From: Acinetobacter lactucae
GTDB taxonomy: Bacteria > Pseudomonadota > Gammaproteobacteria > Pseudomonadales > Moraxellaceae
Assembly: GCF_001605885.1 (NCBI RefSeq)
Contig: NZ_LRPE01000039.1
Location: forward strand, 310,001 to 374,000
Length of the DNA: 64,000 nt
Direction of reading: 5' to 3'
The notes under the pieces were generated by a model that worked only from the letters and a program-made list of their open reading frames with translations, had not been told where the DNA came from and did no database searches. How positions within the stretch are numbered: position 1 is the stretch's first letter; the number at the start of each line of letters is the position of its first letter. The position numbers and the translations under genes are program-made. Below are positions 1-11,616 of this stretch, piece after piece.

Positions 1-1034
1 CTGTATTAGAGTTTTCAACACCCGTACGTAAATCTTTAATACGGGAATCATCTAATACATATGAACGAATTTGGCTTCCCCAACCAATATCAGACTTCGA
101 GTCTTCTAGCGCTTGAGCTGCTTCATTACGTTTTTGCATTTCCAATTCATACAAACGCGCACGTAGCTGTTTCCATGCATGGTCACGGTTAGCGTGTTGC
201 GAACGCTGGTTCTGACATGCCACCACAATACCTGTTGGAATGTGAGTCAAACGCACAGCCGAGTCGGTTTTGTTAATATGCTGACCACCTGCACCAGATG
301 CACGGTAGGTATCAGTACGAACATCAGAAGGATTAATATCAATTTCAATATTGTCATCAACTTCTGGTGAAATAAATACCGCAGAGAATGAAGTGTGACG
401 ACGGTTACCACTGTCAAATGGTGATTTACGAACTAAACGGTGTACACCTGACTCTGTGCGTAACCAACCGTAAGCATATTCACCTTCAACACGAATTGTT
501 GCTGATTTAATACCAGCCACATCGCCATCAGATACTTCCATAAGTTCTGCTTTAAAGCCATGGCGTTCAATCCAGCGCATATACATACGTAATAGCATAG
601 ATGCCCAGTCTTGTGCTTCTGTACCACCTGAACCTGATTGAATCTCTACATAGCAAGGATTCGGGTCCATTGGGTTACTAAACATACGACGGAATTCAAG
701 TTTAGCCAGTTCATCTTCAGCAGCACCAAGCTCTGATTGAACATCCTCCAGCAAGCTTTCATCGTCAGCTTCTACAGCCAAATCTAACATCGCTTTTGCA
801 TCTTCAAGTTGTGTTGACAACCCATCCAATACATTAATAACGTTTTCTAGTTCGCCCTTTTCTTTCGCCATTGCCTGAGCGCGGCTTTGATCATTCCAGA
901 TCGCAGGGTCTTCTAACTCACGTAAAACTTCTTCTAAACGTTCTTTTTTCAGATCGTAGTCAAAGATACCCCCGTAGTGTTTGGCTACGATCAGTTAAGT
1001 CTTTCAATTGGTTTAGATAAGGATTAATTTCCAC
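1..1034 (-). CDS. prfB: Peptide chain release factor 2 (partial, 3' end outside window)
   Basis: Class I release factor that reads UGA/UAA and triggers peptide release on the ribosome. Start is GTG at 1034 ([11 protein letters not shown], matching the family N-terminus). The reading frame is interrupted at codon 25 by an in-frame TGA, which is crossed by programmed +1 frameshifting. After the shift the frame stays open to the window edge. The tripeptide anticodon SPF is visible in KSPFDS (about 417-435), and the catalytic GGQ lies in [12 protein letters not shown] (about 270-305). About 320 codons are present against about 365 for the family, so roughly the last 45 are missing. Identification is firm. 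Confidence 0.96.
957..976 (-). promoter_or_regulatory. prfB: prfB programmed +1 frameshift site
   Basis: On the minus strand the sequence reads CGGGGGTATCTTTGAC. It contains a Shine-Dalgarno-like G-run, the slippery CTT codon, the in-frame stop TGA (962-960) and a following C, the classic autoregulatory RF2 signal. Reading CTT then GAC continues into [16 protein letters not shown] is codon 25, one codon earlier than in E. coli because the N-terminus is one residue shorter. Confidence 0.96.
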
Positions 1035-1426
1035 GCGAGTGTTCCCATAAGAGCAGATAAACAGTCAATTATTTTAGCATAGCTGTAGTTATCTACGAAC
1101 TTGCTTTGTATTTCTCCTCATATTTCACTCATTTAATCTATAAATTTTCTTCATTTTATTTAAAGTTTAATTGGTAACATCCTCATACAAAATTGGGTAC
1201 TTTTACAGCATTTTTTATGATCTACACAAAATATCCTCAATTTTAATAAAATAAAACATTATGAATTTATATTTAAAAATCAAAATCTTATATTAATTCA
1301 ATTTACATAAATATTACATGGTTACAGTACGGTTACTTGCGCAAGATTGACGGCAAAGCTTTTTCGTCTAGACTAAAAGTTGTAACAAAACATTTATAAA
1401 ATCGCTTTTTAGAGGGGAGAGATTCC
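1035..1426 (+). promoter_or_regulatory. AT-rich intergenic region with porin promoter
   Basis: Divergent region between prfB and the porin gene; no coding sequence seen. A plausible sigma-70 promoter for the porin is TTGACG (1347-1352), a 16-base spacer and TAGACT (1369-1374). It leaves a leader of about 45 bases with a strong ribosome binding site (GAGGGGAGAG) just before ATG 1427. Long A/T tracts at 1140-1320 could act as UP elements. Nothing else is recognisable. Confidence 0.6.
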
Positions 1427-2194
1427 ATGAAAAAACTAGCAATTGCATCAGCTCTTTTATCTGCACTCGCAGTGAGTGGCGCAGCAAACGCTTACCAAGC
1501 TGAAGTTGGTGGTTCTTACAATTATCTTGATCCAGACAACGGTAGCAGCGTAAGTAAATTCGGTGTTGACGGGACTTATTACTTTAATCCTGTTCAAACT
1601 CGTAACGCTCCACTTGCTGAAGCAGCTTTCTTAAGCCGTGCAAGTAACGTTAACGCCCTAATCAACTATGGCGATAACAGCGGTACAAAAGATACTCAAT
1701 ATGGCGTAGGTGTTGAATACTACGTTCCTAACTCAGATTTCTACCTTAGCGGTGATGTAGGTCGAAATGAGCGTGAAGTCGACAACACTAATATTGACAG
1801 CAAAGTAACTACTTATGCAGCTGAAGTAGGTTATTTACCAGCTCCTGGTTTATTACTTGCATTAGGTGTTAAAGGTTACGACGAGAAAGACGGTAAAGAC
1901 GGCGCTGATCCAACAGTACGTGCTAAATACGTAACTCAAGTAGGTCAACATGACGTAAACCTTGAAGCGTTCGGTGCATTTGGTGACCTAGACGAATATA
2001 AAGTTCGTGGTGACTACTACATCGACAAAACTTTAAGTGTTGGTGCTGATTACTACAACAACGACTTAACTGATAAAGATGAATTTGGTATCAATGCTAA
2101 AAAATTCTTGAATCAACAAGTAAGTGTTGAAGGCCGTGTTGGATTTGGTGATAACGACAACACTTATGGTGTTCGTGCAGCATACCGCTTCTAA
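1427..2194 (+). CDS. Putative outer-membrane porin, Omp33-36-like family
   Basis: Predicted outer-membrane beta-barrel of 255 residues. It has a classic signal peptide (MKKLAIASALLSALAVSGAANA, cleavage after about residue 22), alternating hydrophobic/polar strands, and a C-terminal aromatic residue (AAYRF) as expected for BAM-assembled proteins. The segment APLAEAAFLSRASNV resembles the matching region of Acinetobacter Omp33-36 as I remember it, so it probably belongs to that Acinetobacter porin family. The substrate is unknown. The gene is monocistronic, with a strong upstream ribosome site and a terminator directly after it. Codon use looks like that of a highly expressed gene. Confidence 0.85.
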   Translation: MKKLAIASALLSALAVSGAANAYQAEVGGSYNYLDPDNGSSVSKFGVDGTYYFNPVQTRNAPLAEAAFLSRASNVNALINYGDNSGTKDTQYGVGVEYYVPNSDFYLSGDVGRNEREVDNTNIDSKVTTYAAEVGYLPAPGLLLALGVKGYDEKDGKDGADPTVRAKYVTQVGQHDVNLEAFGAFGDLDEYKVRGDYYIDKTLSVGADYYNNDLTDKDEFGINAKKFLNQQVSVEGRVGFGDNDNTYGVRAAYRF

Positions 2195-2210
2195 TCAAGC
2201 CTAAAGTCAT

Positions 2211-2242
2211 AAAAAATCCGCTCAATTGAGCGGATTTTTTAT
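2211..2242. terminator. Bidirectional terminator between porin and recJ
   Basis: Stem AAAAAATCCGCTC / GAGCGGATTTTTT with T-tracts in both directions. It serves both convergent genes and overlaps the last bases of recJ. Confidence 0.9.
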
Positions 2243-3939
2243 TGGCTTAAATGCACAATACGCAATTGCAAATTTACATTACCATTAAATGCATTACGAT
2301 CTATTTCATAGACCAAATGTACATGATCACGCATTGGATCAAACTCAAAACGGCCCGCTGCATTAAAAGCAATTGCATCAAAACTGTATTGGTCTAGTGC
2401 CAATTTAAGCTTCAAATGCGTTTCTTTAAGCCAGCGATAATCAACAACTTTAAAATACCCCTCAAACTGTGGGAAAGGAAATTTTTGTCCCCACGGTCCC
2501 AACTGTTCTATCCAGTCCAAGGTATTTAGTTGCAGAGCCGAAGTAGGAAGTTCACCGTCCGTCCATAGCGTTGCTTGAAACAAAGATTCTTCCATTTCTG
2601 CAATGCAATTGGTAAACGCTGTTTTAAAAGCCTCAAAATTTTCTTTACGTATGGTTAAACCAGCCGCTGCTGCATGACCTCCAAAATGGCTCACCAATTC
2701 TGGATGTTGTTCAGCAACCTGTTCAATCGAATCTCGAATATGTATCCCATCAATTGAACGAGCAGATCCTTTTATATGAATACCATCTTCATCAGGTGCA
2801 AACACAATAGTGGGACGATGAAACTGTTCTTTTAAGCGTCCTGCGACAATCCCAATCACGCCCTGATGCCAGTTTTCTTCAAAAAGTACAAGAGCTGGAG
2901 GAATGTCTTCTTTTGAGAGCTGCAAGTTATCTAAAGCAGATAAGGCTTGTTGCTTCATCTCCCCTTCGATTTGACGGCGCTCTATATTTAATTGATTTAA
3001 TTGTCTCGCAATCGGATAGGCCGTTTCCATAGAGTCTGCTAACAAGCACTCGATCCCGATGCGCATGCTCTCCATACGCCCTGCTGCATTAATACGTGGC
3101 CCAAGCACAAATCCTAAATCTTGCGCACGTAAAGACGATACCTCACGGCCCGCAATATCTAACAGCGCCAATATTCCGACTCGGCATTGATGTTGCTGAA
3201 TGCGTTTTACACCTGCATCGACCAAAATACGGTTGTTATAATCTAGAACAGCGACATCGGCATAAGTTCCTAAAGCAACCAAGTCTAGATATTGAGTGAC
3301 TTTACTTGTGCTTTTACCTTGCTTGCTACGTAAACTTGCTAAATTGGCTAGCACATAAAATGCAACTCCAACCCCTGCAAGCGCTTTACTTGGGAACTCA
3401 CAACCTAACTGATTAGGATTTACCACTGCTTCTGCCAGAGGCGTTTCTTTAGTTGTTAAATGGTGATCTGTAATAACCACTTGCATGCCTAGCGCATGCG
3501 CTGCATCTACACCAGCATGGCTGGAAATTCCATTATCGACAGTAATCAATAGGTCAGGTTGATAAGTTTGATGCGCAAGCTCTGCAATTGCAGGGGTAAG
3601 TCCATAACCGTATTTAAATCGGTCTGGAACTAAATAGTCGACTTGCGCTCCCATATCACGAAGCACCAATACCATTAAAGCTGTGCTGGTTGCGCCATCG
3701 GCATCATAGTCACCGACAATAACAATTTTTTTCTGCTCATCAATGGCTTGGTCTATTAATGCCACAGCGGTTTCTAATCCCTTGAGCTGCGGAGCTAATA
3801 AATTCTTAAGCTTTAACTCTAATTCCTGTTCAGATTGTACTCCACGCCTTGCCAAAATTTCGGCAATAAACGGAGGCACGCCCTGAAATTGTTCAGGGCG
3901 TGTCAATAAAGGTCTTTGTTTGATTTGTATTTTTGTCAT
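2239..3939 (-). CDS. recJ: Single-stranded-DNA-specific exonuclease RecJ
   Basis: 5'-3' ssDNA exonuclease acting in recombinational and mismatch repair. The 566-residue length is typical. DHH-superfamily motifs are present: VIVGDYDADGATST near residue 75 (metal-binding DxD), VITDHH near residue 160 (the DHH triad), LGPRINAAGRM near residue 280, and the DHHA1 glycine-rich motif SHFGGHAAAAGLTI near residue 430. The ATG at 3939 directly follows the pdxH stop (no spacer), so translation is probably coupled. It is last in the glmM-pdxH-recJ run. Confidence 0.96.
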   Translation of the reverse strand: MTKIQIKQRPLLTRPEQFQGVPPFIAEILARRGVQSEQELELKLKNLLAPQLKGLETAVALIDQAIDEQKKIVIVGDYDADGATSTALMVLVLRDMGAQVDYLVPDRFKYGYGLTPAIAELAHQTYQPDLLITVDNGISSHAGVDAAHALGMQVVITDHHLTTKETPLAEAVVNPNQLGCEFPSKALAGVGVAFYVLANLASLRSKQGKSTSKVTQYLDLVALGTYADVAVLDYNNRILVDAGVKRIQQHQCRVGILALLDIAGREVSSLRAQDLGFVLGPRINAAGRMESMRIGIECLLADSMETAYPIARQLNQLNIERRQIEGEMKQQALSALDNLQLSKEDIPPALVLFEENWHQGVIGIVAGRLKEQFHRPTIVFAPDEDGIHIKGSARSIDGIHIRDSIEQVAEQHPELVSHFGGHAAAAGLTIRKENFEAFKTAFTNCIAEMEESLFQATLWTDGELPTSALQLNTLDWIEQLGPWGQKFPFPQFEGYFKVVDYRWLKETHLKLKLALDQYSFDAIAFNAAGRFEFDPMRDHVHLVYEIDRNAFNGNVNLQLRIVHLSQ

Positions 3940-4596
3940 TTAAGGCATCAGTCGGTGCAGCGTCCATTGACCATCGATTTTTTCATAACTTAAGCGGTCA
4001 TGTAAACGATTCGGTCGCCCTTGCCAGAATTCATAATAATCTGGTTGCAAACGATAGCCTCCCCAGAACTCTGGCTTATCAAGCACTTCACGACTTTCGA
4101 CTTGCTGTTGTAAGTTTTGAAAGCGTTGCTGTAACAGCTCTCGGCTTTCAATTTTACCACTTTGTGGAGTACTGATATGTGCTGCAATCTGGCTATCACG
4201 TGGTCGTTTAAGATAATAATCTGTAGATTCTTGCTCAGCAATTTTAACTACACGACCACCAACTCGCACCTGACGCTCTAGACTTGGCCAATAAAATAAT
4301 AATTCGGCATATGGGTTTTCTGCCAAATCTATACCTTTTTGACTGTCATAGTTAGTATAAAAATCATACCCAGCTTCTGTAGCCCCACGTAACAAAACTG
4401 TTCGAACATGAGGTCTGCCATTCGCACTTGCTGTCGCTAATGACATTGCATAGGGTTCATGCAAATTGGCTGCTAGAGCATGGTTAAACCAACCCAGAAA
4501 CTGCTGATGAGGGTTTGATTCAACCTGCCCTTCATGCAATTCCCCTTGCTCATAACTTAAGCGTAACTCACTTAAATCTTTAATGACATCACTCAT
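3940..4596 (-). CDS. pdxH: Pyridoxine/pyridoxamine 5'-phosphate oxidase
   Basis: FMN-dependent oxidase that makes pyridoxal 5'-phosphate from PNP or PMP. Family hallmarks are RTVLLRG and FYTNYDSQKG (FMN binding), LLFYWPSLERQVRV, RPRDSQIAAH, and the C-terminal FWQGRPNRLHDR. I place the start at ATG 4596 (MSDVIKDLSEL, 218 residues as in E. coli). An upstream in-frame GTG at 4605 sits too close to the AAGG ribosome site, whereas ATG 4596 is about 9 bases from it. It lies 10 bases downstream of glmM and abuts recJ. Confidence 0.95.
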   Translation of the reverse strand: MSDVIKDLSELRLSYEQGELHEGQVESNPHQQFLGWFNHALAANLHEPYAMSLATASANGRPHVRTVLLRGATEAGYDFYTNYDSQKGIDLAENPYAELLFYWPSLERQVRVGGRVVKIAEQESTDYYLKRPRDSQIAAHISTPQSGKIESRELLQQRFQNLQQQVESREVLDKPEFWGGYRLQPDYYEFWQGRPNRLHDRLSYEKIDGQWTLHRLMP

Positions 4597-4606
4597 GTCA
4601 TGCACC

Positions 4607-5944
4607 TTATGCGACTTGTGCTTGTGAACGAACTGAATCGGCTAAATGCTGAGCTAAAGCATTCACTTCTTGCTCATCATCACCTTCGACCATAACACGA
4701 ATTACAGGCTCTGTTCCTGACTTACGAATCAAGATTCGTCCACGTCCTTTGAGCTGTGCTTCTGCTTTATCAAACTCGGCAACCAATGCAGGAATAGAAT
4801 ACGGATCAAGCATTTGTTCTAAACGTACATTCACAAGAATTTGTGGGAATAGTTTAAAGTCTTGAACCAGTTCATGAAGAGCCTTATTTTGCTCGACCAT
4901 CACGGTTAAAACTTGAAGCGCTGCAATAATCGCATCACCAGTTGTGCTCTTGTCTAAAGTTAGAATATGACCAGAAGGCTCACCACCAGTAACCCATCCA
5001 TTTTCTTCTAAAGCTTGTAACACATATCGGTCACCAACCTTAGCCCGAACAAAACCAACATTCGCTTTTTCAAGTGCGACTTCGAGTGCCATGTTACTCA
5101 TGACAGTACCAACAACGCCTGCTGGTTTTTTCTGAGCCTGAGTCGCCAAGATATATAAGATATGATCGCCATCAATTAAGTTACCAAACTTATCGACCAT
5201 CACAACACGGTCAGCATCACCATCAAAGGCAATCCCTAAATCTGCTTCGTGCTCAACTACTGCTTTTTGTAGATTTTCAGGATGTGTTGAACCACAACCT
5301 TCATTAATATTTAAACCATCCGGCTCATTATATAAAGCAACAACTTTTGCGCCCAACTCACGGAAAACTGAAGGACCAACGCTATACGCTGCACCATGAG
5401 CACAGTCCAATACGATCTTTAAATTATTTAAGTCAAAGTGGTATGGGAAAGTGGATTTACAAAATTCGATATAGCGACCGTTTGCATCATTTACACGAAC
5501 ACTTTTACCTAAGTTTGCAGTGTCATCAATTAATAAATCTTTTTCTAATTCAAGGTTAATTTCTTCTTGTAGAGCATCTGGTAATTTTTTGCCTTCGCTT
5601 GAGAAAAATTTAATGCCATTATCAAAATAAGGGTTATGCGATGCAGAAATCACGATACCTGCATGCGCATGTAAAGCACGGGTAAGATGTGCAATTGCTG
5701 GTGTTGGCAATGGACCAAGTAAATGAACATATACGCCAGCAGCGTTTAACCCCGCCTGTAAAGCAGATTCTAAAATATAACCAGATAAACGAGTGTCTTT
5801 TCCTAATACAACGAGTGGCTTATTTTTCGGACTCGTTCGTTTTAATACCTTCCCTGCAGCAAAACCGAGTTTTAAAGCAAACTCTGGAGTAATAGGCATT
5901 TGCCCAAATTTTCCACGAATACCATCCGTTCCAAAATAACTCAT
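4607..5944 (-). CDS. glmM: Phosphoglucosamine mutase
   Basis: Converts glucosamine-6-phosphate to glucosamine-1-phosphate for UDP-GlcNAc, and so for peptidoglycan and LOS. 445 residues, as usual for the family. The phosphoserine loop is [13 protein letters not shown] (catalytic Ser about 102), the metal-binding loop is DGDADR (about 240), the sugar-binding loop is GEPSGH (about 325), and the C-terminal phosphate-binding loop is [12 protein letters not shown]. First gene of the glmM-pdxH-recJ transcription unit. Confidence 0.97.
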   Translation of the reverse strand: MSYFGTDGIRGKFGQMPITPEFALKLGFAAGKVLKRTSPKNKPLVVLGKDTRLSGYILESALQAGLNAAGVYVHLLGPLPTPAIAHLTRALHAHAGIVISASHNPYFDNGIKFFSSEGKKLPDALQEEINLELEKDLLIDDTANLGKSVRVNDANGRYIEFCKSTFPYHFDLNNLKIVLDCAHGAAYSVGPSVFRELGAKVVALYNEPDGLNINEGCGSTHPENLQKAVVEHEADLGIAFDGDADRVVMVDKFGNLIDGDHILYILATQAQKKPAGVVGTVMSNMALEVALEKANVGFVRAKVGDRYVLQALEENGWVTGGEPSGHILTLDKSTTGDAIIAALQVLTVMVEQNKALHELVQDFKLFPQILVNVRLEQMLDPYSIPALVAEFDKAEAQLKGRGRILIRKSGTEPVIRVMVEGDDEQEVNALAQHLADSVRSQAQVA

Positions 5945-6041
5945 AGCTTATCTCATTCTTACGCCACTTCAGCCGTGGCTTACTTCATATATGGCAATTC
6001 CGCCATATCTCTTTTCGTCAGATTTACTTTACACCAAAAAC

Positions 6042-6072
6042 AAAAAGCCGTCAGTGTAATGACGGCTTTCTT
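6042..6072 (-). terminator. guaB terminator
   Basis: GC-rich hairpin AAAGCCGTCAtta / TGACGGCTTTTT just downstream of the guaB stop, with the T-tract on the minus strand. Confidence 0.85.
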
Positions 6073-6093
6073 CGTTGTTTTGGTTACGAAAAT

Positions 6094-7587
<1,494 letters not shown>

Positions 7588-7762
7588 CTATTATAAACAA
7601 ATTTCAATGCAATTTTCATATTATCTTTGCCTTTTTCAGCAATAGATATCGGCCTGTACTAAATAATTCCCGCTTAATTATACTTTTAGCTCTATTTTTA
7701 GCTTTTATCTTTTTATAACCCAGAACTTCATCTGGGTTAATTATTAGAAATAATATTTAGAT

Positions 7763-8560
7763 TTATGCAGGACAACTAAAAACTTGTTCTGTCATTAAAT
7801 CTACGCCGCACGGCAATGTCTCAATCCAGTCTAAAAACTGATTGACCATTTCTTTTCCCATAAATGGACTACCATGCTGTGGAACGATCATTTCGATATC
7901 CATCTGGCGGACCATATTGACCCACAAACGGATAACCTTATTGGAACACATATAGCGTTGGTGAAAAGCCTTCATTTTCATGACGTGCGTATCGAAATCT
8001 TTTAAAGGCTGATTAGCATCTTCAACAATTGAGGCACCCATATCGCCAGAAAATAAAATCTTAGCAACTGGATCATAAAACTGAAAATTACCCACCGAAT
8101 GTAAGAAGTGAGCGGGAACTACCACAAGCTTGGATTCTCCTAGAGCAATCACTTGGCCGCGGTCAGGTAATTCAATAAGGCGATCCTCCCAATTCCCTTT
8201 CATTCGCTCACTCATAAATGAGGAATTTAGGTGCGGTAAAAAACGTGCCCATAATTTTGACGCCACGACTTTAGCATCGGTATAGACTAACCAGCGCGGC
8301 ATTGAAGTAATAATGTCCGGATCTTGATGAGAGGCCATCACATAGTCCAAATTTTTCAAACGAGTATATTTATTTAATTCCATTGTTAATGGAACATAAG
8401 TCAAATCGCCGCCTGGATCGATTACAGCAGCACGCTCATGATCAATAATTAAAAATTGATTGGCTTGAATGCCTTCCCCTTTGACCAAACTGGTAAAACT
8501 TATACATTTATGTACACCATTATCAAATAATATCTGCGATGTAGTTTTTTCAAACCCCAT
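7763..8560 (-). CDS. MBL-fold, ODP/flavodiiron-like metalloprotein
   Basis: A 265-residue single-domain metallo-beta-lactamase-fold protein resembling the oxygen-binding (ODP) domain of flavodiiron proteins, but without a flavodoxin module. Candidate metal ligands are HQDPD (residues 78-82, in place of the usual HxExDH), AHFLHS, SGDMG and PQHGS. The ATG at 8560 is preferred over an upstream TTG at 8572 because GGGGA sits 6 bases before it. The exact function (NO/O2 chemistry or hydrolase) cannot be told from sequence. It is divergent from the TonB receptor gene across a 226-base AT-rich region. Confidence 0.75.
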   Translation of the reverse strand: MGFEKTTSQILFDNGVHKCISFTSLVKGEGIQANQFLIIDHERAAVIDPGGDLTYVPLTMELNKYTRLKNLDYVMASHQDPDIITSMPRWLVYTDAKVVASKLWARFLPHLNSSFMSERMKGNWEDRLIELPDRGQVIALGESKLVVVPAHFLHSVGNFQFYDPVAKILFSGDMGASIVEDANQPLKDFDTHVMKMKAFHQRYMCSNKVIRLWVNMVRQMDIEMIVPQHGSPFMGKEMVNQFLDWIETLPCGVDLMTEQVFSCPA

Positions 8561-8736
8561 ATAATTCCCCAAAAAACTTTAAATATTAGATATTTTTATA
8601 TCCATAATAAAATAATGGGATTCAGCAACTCTTACAATGAATTATTTGATTTTTCTCATAATATTTTAAAATGGATTTTGCTTTTCTTATTTTATAAATG
8701 AATCATAATGTTATTTAAAATTAACCCACAATAAAT

Positions 8737-8755
8737 TAAAATAATTCTCATTATC
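8737..8755 (+). promoter_or_regulatory. Fur box upstream of TonB receptor
   Basis: 19-mer ending in TCTCATTATC. It matches 14 of 19 positions of the GATAATGATAATCATTATC Fur consensus and lies 31 bases before the receptor start. This predicts iron repression through Fur. Confidence 0.72.
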
Positions 8756-8786
8756 AAATTTACTTTTTGTGCTGCTTAGGCCTCCC

Positions 8787-10919
8787 ATGAATCAACCCTT
8801 CCATTTTTCAACTTCAAAAACATTGTTAGCAGTTGCTACTTTTACTTCGATGACAGTAAGTCATGCTGAAGAAATAACAGAACAACAGAATTCGACCAAT
8901 GTTCTACCCACAATTTCTGTTCAAGCGCAAAAAGAAAGCTCTTCACCCTATGTCGCAACGAAAGCTACCTCTGTTTTAAAATCAGATGCTCCTTTATTTA
9001 AAACTGCTCAATCAGTTTCGGTGGTGACCCGCGAGCAACTTGATCAGAAACAAGCAAAGACACTTGCAGATGCAATTGAAGGCGTGGCAGGTGTAGGAGC
9101 TGGAAAACTTGGTCGTCGTGGTTGGGATGATTTCATTATCCGAGGACAAACTTCTTCTGATCAAATTTTTATAGATGGTTTACGTCAAGCTCAACAAAAC
9201 ACCTTTGTTGCAGCAGAAATATCGGGCATGGATCAAGTACAAATTTTAAAAGGCCCAGCTTCTGTTAATTTTGGATTAGTACAGCCAGGTGGTATGGTCA
9301 ACTTAGTGACTAAACGCCCTCAAGCTGAAAGCTTTGCTCGGGCCACTATGACTTATGGCAGCTATAATCTTAAGGAAGGGACATTCGATTTAAACTATAG
9401 TCCAAATAATAGTGAAAAAGGTGCTTTCCGTTTAAATGGCCGTATTTCTGACCAAGATGACCCGACAGATTATGTGTATTTTAAAAATTACTATATCTCT
9501 CCTTCTTATAATTTTGACTTAGGAGATAACACCGACCTTTCTGTCATCGCAAGTTACCAGCACCGCGAATATATTCGTCAGCAAGGCTTACCTGTTATTG
9601 GAACATTAAAAGACAATCCTAATGGAAGTTTGCCAAAAGACTTATTTATTGGTGAACCGAGTTACGGAGCTTATGATGCCGATGTATTCCGTACAGGTTA
9701 TAACTTTAGGCATGCTTTTAATAATGGTTGGGAATTTAAGCAAAACTTTGCAATTCAAAAAACAGAAATGATTGGCCCTGCTGTATTTTATAATGGCTGG
9801 ACCGATAAAAACTATACAACCCTTAAACGTCAAGCCCGCTATCAAGATGTTAGTAACCTAAGTTTCTCAATCGACAATAGTGTCCAAAAGACCTTTCAGT
9901 TTGCAGATATGGCACATCAAATAACGATTGGATTAGATGGTCTGCAAGACAAAAATGATTATCTAAATAATCGCTGTTCTGCCACAAATTTAAATCTCTA
10001 TTCACCAGAATACGGCACTACAGTCACTTGTCCAGAAAAAGTCACAAACCATGATATTAACCGCCTAAAGTATATGGGGTTATATTTACGTGACCGCATT
10101 CAGATTAATGACCAGCTCGTTTTAAATCTTGCGGGTCGCCAAGATTGGGCGCAAACCCAAACTGTAGATTTAGTTAAAAATACCAATACTAAAAAATCAG
10201 AAGAAGCTTTTACAGGTAACGCCTCATTGTTATATACAATTAATGATGTCGTGGCGCCTTATGTAAGCTATGCAACCTCTTTCTTCCCAACAAGTGGGTC
10301 AGACTCTGCCGGAAATACCTTTGATCCTGAAAAAGGCAAACAGATTGAAGTCGGAATGAAATTGCAAAGTCCTGATCAGCGGATACAAGGTAGCGTTGCT
10401 TGGTATGATTTAAAACGTCAAAATGTATTAGTCAACGACCCTACAGACACGACTTTCAAAGTACAACGTGGCGAGCAATTAACTCGTGGTATTGAGACAG
10501 AATTAAATGCAGATGTATTAGATGGTTTAAAACTTACGGCGACCTATACTTACACCGCAGATGCTGAAATTAGTAAAGATGCAAACACAAGTAATGTTGG
10601 AAAGCCTCTCGATAATATTCCTGAACACGCTTATAGCTTGTCGGCTCGTTATAAATTTGACCCTGCCTCAAAAATTGGTTGGTATGTTGGCGGTGGATTC
10701 CGAGGCGAAACATATAAAACTATGGATAAACTAGATGTCCATATTCCAGGCTATACAGTCTTTGACACTGAAGCTGGCTATGACGCTGGACATTGGGGCG
10801 CTCAACTTGCGATCCGTAATCTATTCGATAAAGATTATTATGCAGGCGCCTTAAACGAAAATATGGTGACTTTAGGCAATCCACGTCAAATTAACTTTAC
10901 CGTAAAATTTAACTATTAA
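8787..10919 (+). CDS. TonB-dependent siderophore receptor
   Basis: Outer-membrane ferric-siderophore receptor of 710 residues, energised by TonB-ExbBD. The signal peptide ends at SHA-EE. The plug domain follows (SVSVVTREQLDQ, IIRGQTSSDQIFIDGLRQ, QILKGPASVNFG, GGMVNLVTKRP). The C-terminal 22-strand barrel ends in the aromatic motif VKFNY. An in-frame GTG at 8769 exists, but ATG 8787 gives the better signal peptide and has AGG 6 bases upstream. The plug resembles the FhuA/FoxA hydroxamate branch, but the ligand is inference. No siderophore biosynthesis genes are adjacent, so it may take up xenosiderophores. Confidence 0.9.
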   Translation: MNQPFHFSTSKTLLAVATFTSMTVSHAEEITEQQNSTNVLPTISVQAQKESSSPYVATKATSVLKSDAPLFKTAQSVSVVTREQLDQKQAKTLADAIEGVAGVGAGKLGRRGWDDFIIRGQTSSDQIFIDGLRQAQQNTFVAAEISGMDQVQILKGPASVNFGLVQPGGMVNLVTKRPQAESFARATMTYGSYNLKEGTFDLNYSPNNSEKGAFRLNGRISDQDDPTDYVYFKNYYISPSYNFDLGDNTDLSVIASYQHREYIRQQGLPVIGTLKDNPNGSLPKDLFIGEPSYGAYDADVFRTGYNFRHAFNNGWEFKQNFAIQKTEMIGPAVFYNGWTDKNYTTLKRQARYQDVSNLSFSIDNSVQKTFQFADMAHQITIGLDGLQDKNDYLNNRCSATNLNLYSPEYGTTVTCPEKVTNHDINRLKYMGLYLRDRIQINDQLVLNLAGRQDWAQTQTVDLVKNTNTKKSEEAFTGNASLLYTINDVVAPYVSYATSFFPTSGSDSAGNTFDPEKGKQIEVGMKLQSPDQRIQGSVAWYDLKRQNVLVNDPTDTTFKVQRGEQLTRGIETELNADVLDGLKLTATYTYTADAEISKDANTSNVGKPLDNIPEHAYSLSARYKFDPASKIGWYVGGGFRGETYKTMDKLDVHIPGYTVFDTEAGYDAGHWGAQLAIRNLFDKDYYAGALNENMVTLGNPRQINFTVKFNY

Positions 10920-10929
10920 AATTACCTAT

Positions 10930-10962
10930 AAAAAACGCACTCGTTATGAGTGCGTTTTTTTG
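10930..10962 (+). terminator. Terminator of TonB receptor gene
   Basis: AAAAAACGCACTC / GAGTGCGTTTTTT hairpin 10 bases after the stop. It is symmetric enough also to serve the convergent GDT1-type gene. Confidence 0.88.
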
Positions 10963-10980
10963 TACGATTTAAAAAATTAC

Positions 10981-11586
10981 TTAGAAGAAATAATGTTGTA
11001 CCAAAGTAGAGACACCTACAATTAAGAAAATAGCCGCACCAATTTTATGAATGAGTGAGATAGACAAACGTTCAGCCAATTTATTACCAATAAATACAGC
11101 TGGCGCATTGGCAATCATCATGCCTAAGGTTGTACCTAGCATCACCCAGAAAATACTATCGTAACGTGCAGCTAAGGCTACTGTTGCTATTTGGGTTTTA
11201 TCGCCAATTTCAGCCAAGAAAAATAAGATAAAAGTTGCACCAAAAACACCAAATTTTTGCCATTTATTAATACTTGCCGTTTCATCATCTAGCTCATCTG
11301 GGATAAGCATCCAGAACGCCATGCCAATAAAGCCAGCGGCAAGTACCCAAACTAAAATTTCGGGACTCAGGACGGTTGTAATCCACTGGCCAAGCACAGC
11401 AGAAATACCATGGTTAATTAAAGTTGCTAAAAGAATCGCAATAAGAATAGGGATTGGCTTACGGAAACGGGCAGACAGTAAAAGGGCCAAAAGTTGCGTT
11501 TTATCGCCCATTTCAGCGAGGGCAACAATCGAAGTAGAAATCAGAAATTCTTGCATGTCGTTTCTCTGGCTAGCATAAATGCCCAT
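10981..11586 (-). CDS. GDT1/TMEM165 (UPF0016) family transporter, probable Mn2+ exporter
   Basis: Six-helix inner-membrane protein of 201 residues with the two inverted family signature motifs: EMGDKTQ in the first half (about residue 26) and EIGDKTQ in the second (about residue 125). Bacterial members export Mn2+, and some eukaryotic ones move Ca2+/Mn2+. ATG 11586 is supported by AGGAGG at 11595-11600, although an internal Met (residue 11, MQEFLIST) would also give an intact first helix. The upstream yybP-ykoY riboswitch strongly supports a manganese role. Confidence 0.9.
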   Translation of the reverse strand: MGIYASQRNDMQEFLISTSIVALAEMGDKTQLLALLLSARFRKPIPILIAILLATLINHGISAVLGQWITTVLSPEILVWVLAAGFIGMAFWMLIPDELDDETASINKWQKFGVFGATFILFFLAEIGDKTQIATVALAARYDSIFWVMLGTTLGMMIANAPAVFIGNKLAERLSISLIHKIGAAIFLIVGVSTLVQHYFF

Positions 11587-11616
11587 GACCTACCCCTCCT
11601 GCTAGCCAAATATCTG

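Noticed and set aside
3933..4241. Overlapping short frames on both strands across pdxH
   Set aside because: pdxH is unambiguous and explains the open frames.
7716..7746. Hairpin AACCCAGA / TCTGGGTT between guaB and the MBL gene as a terminator
   Set aside because: No T-run in either direction; may act weakly but is not convincing.
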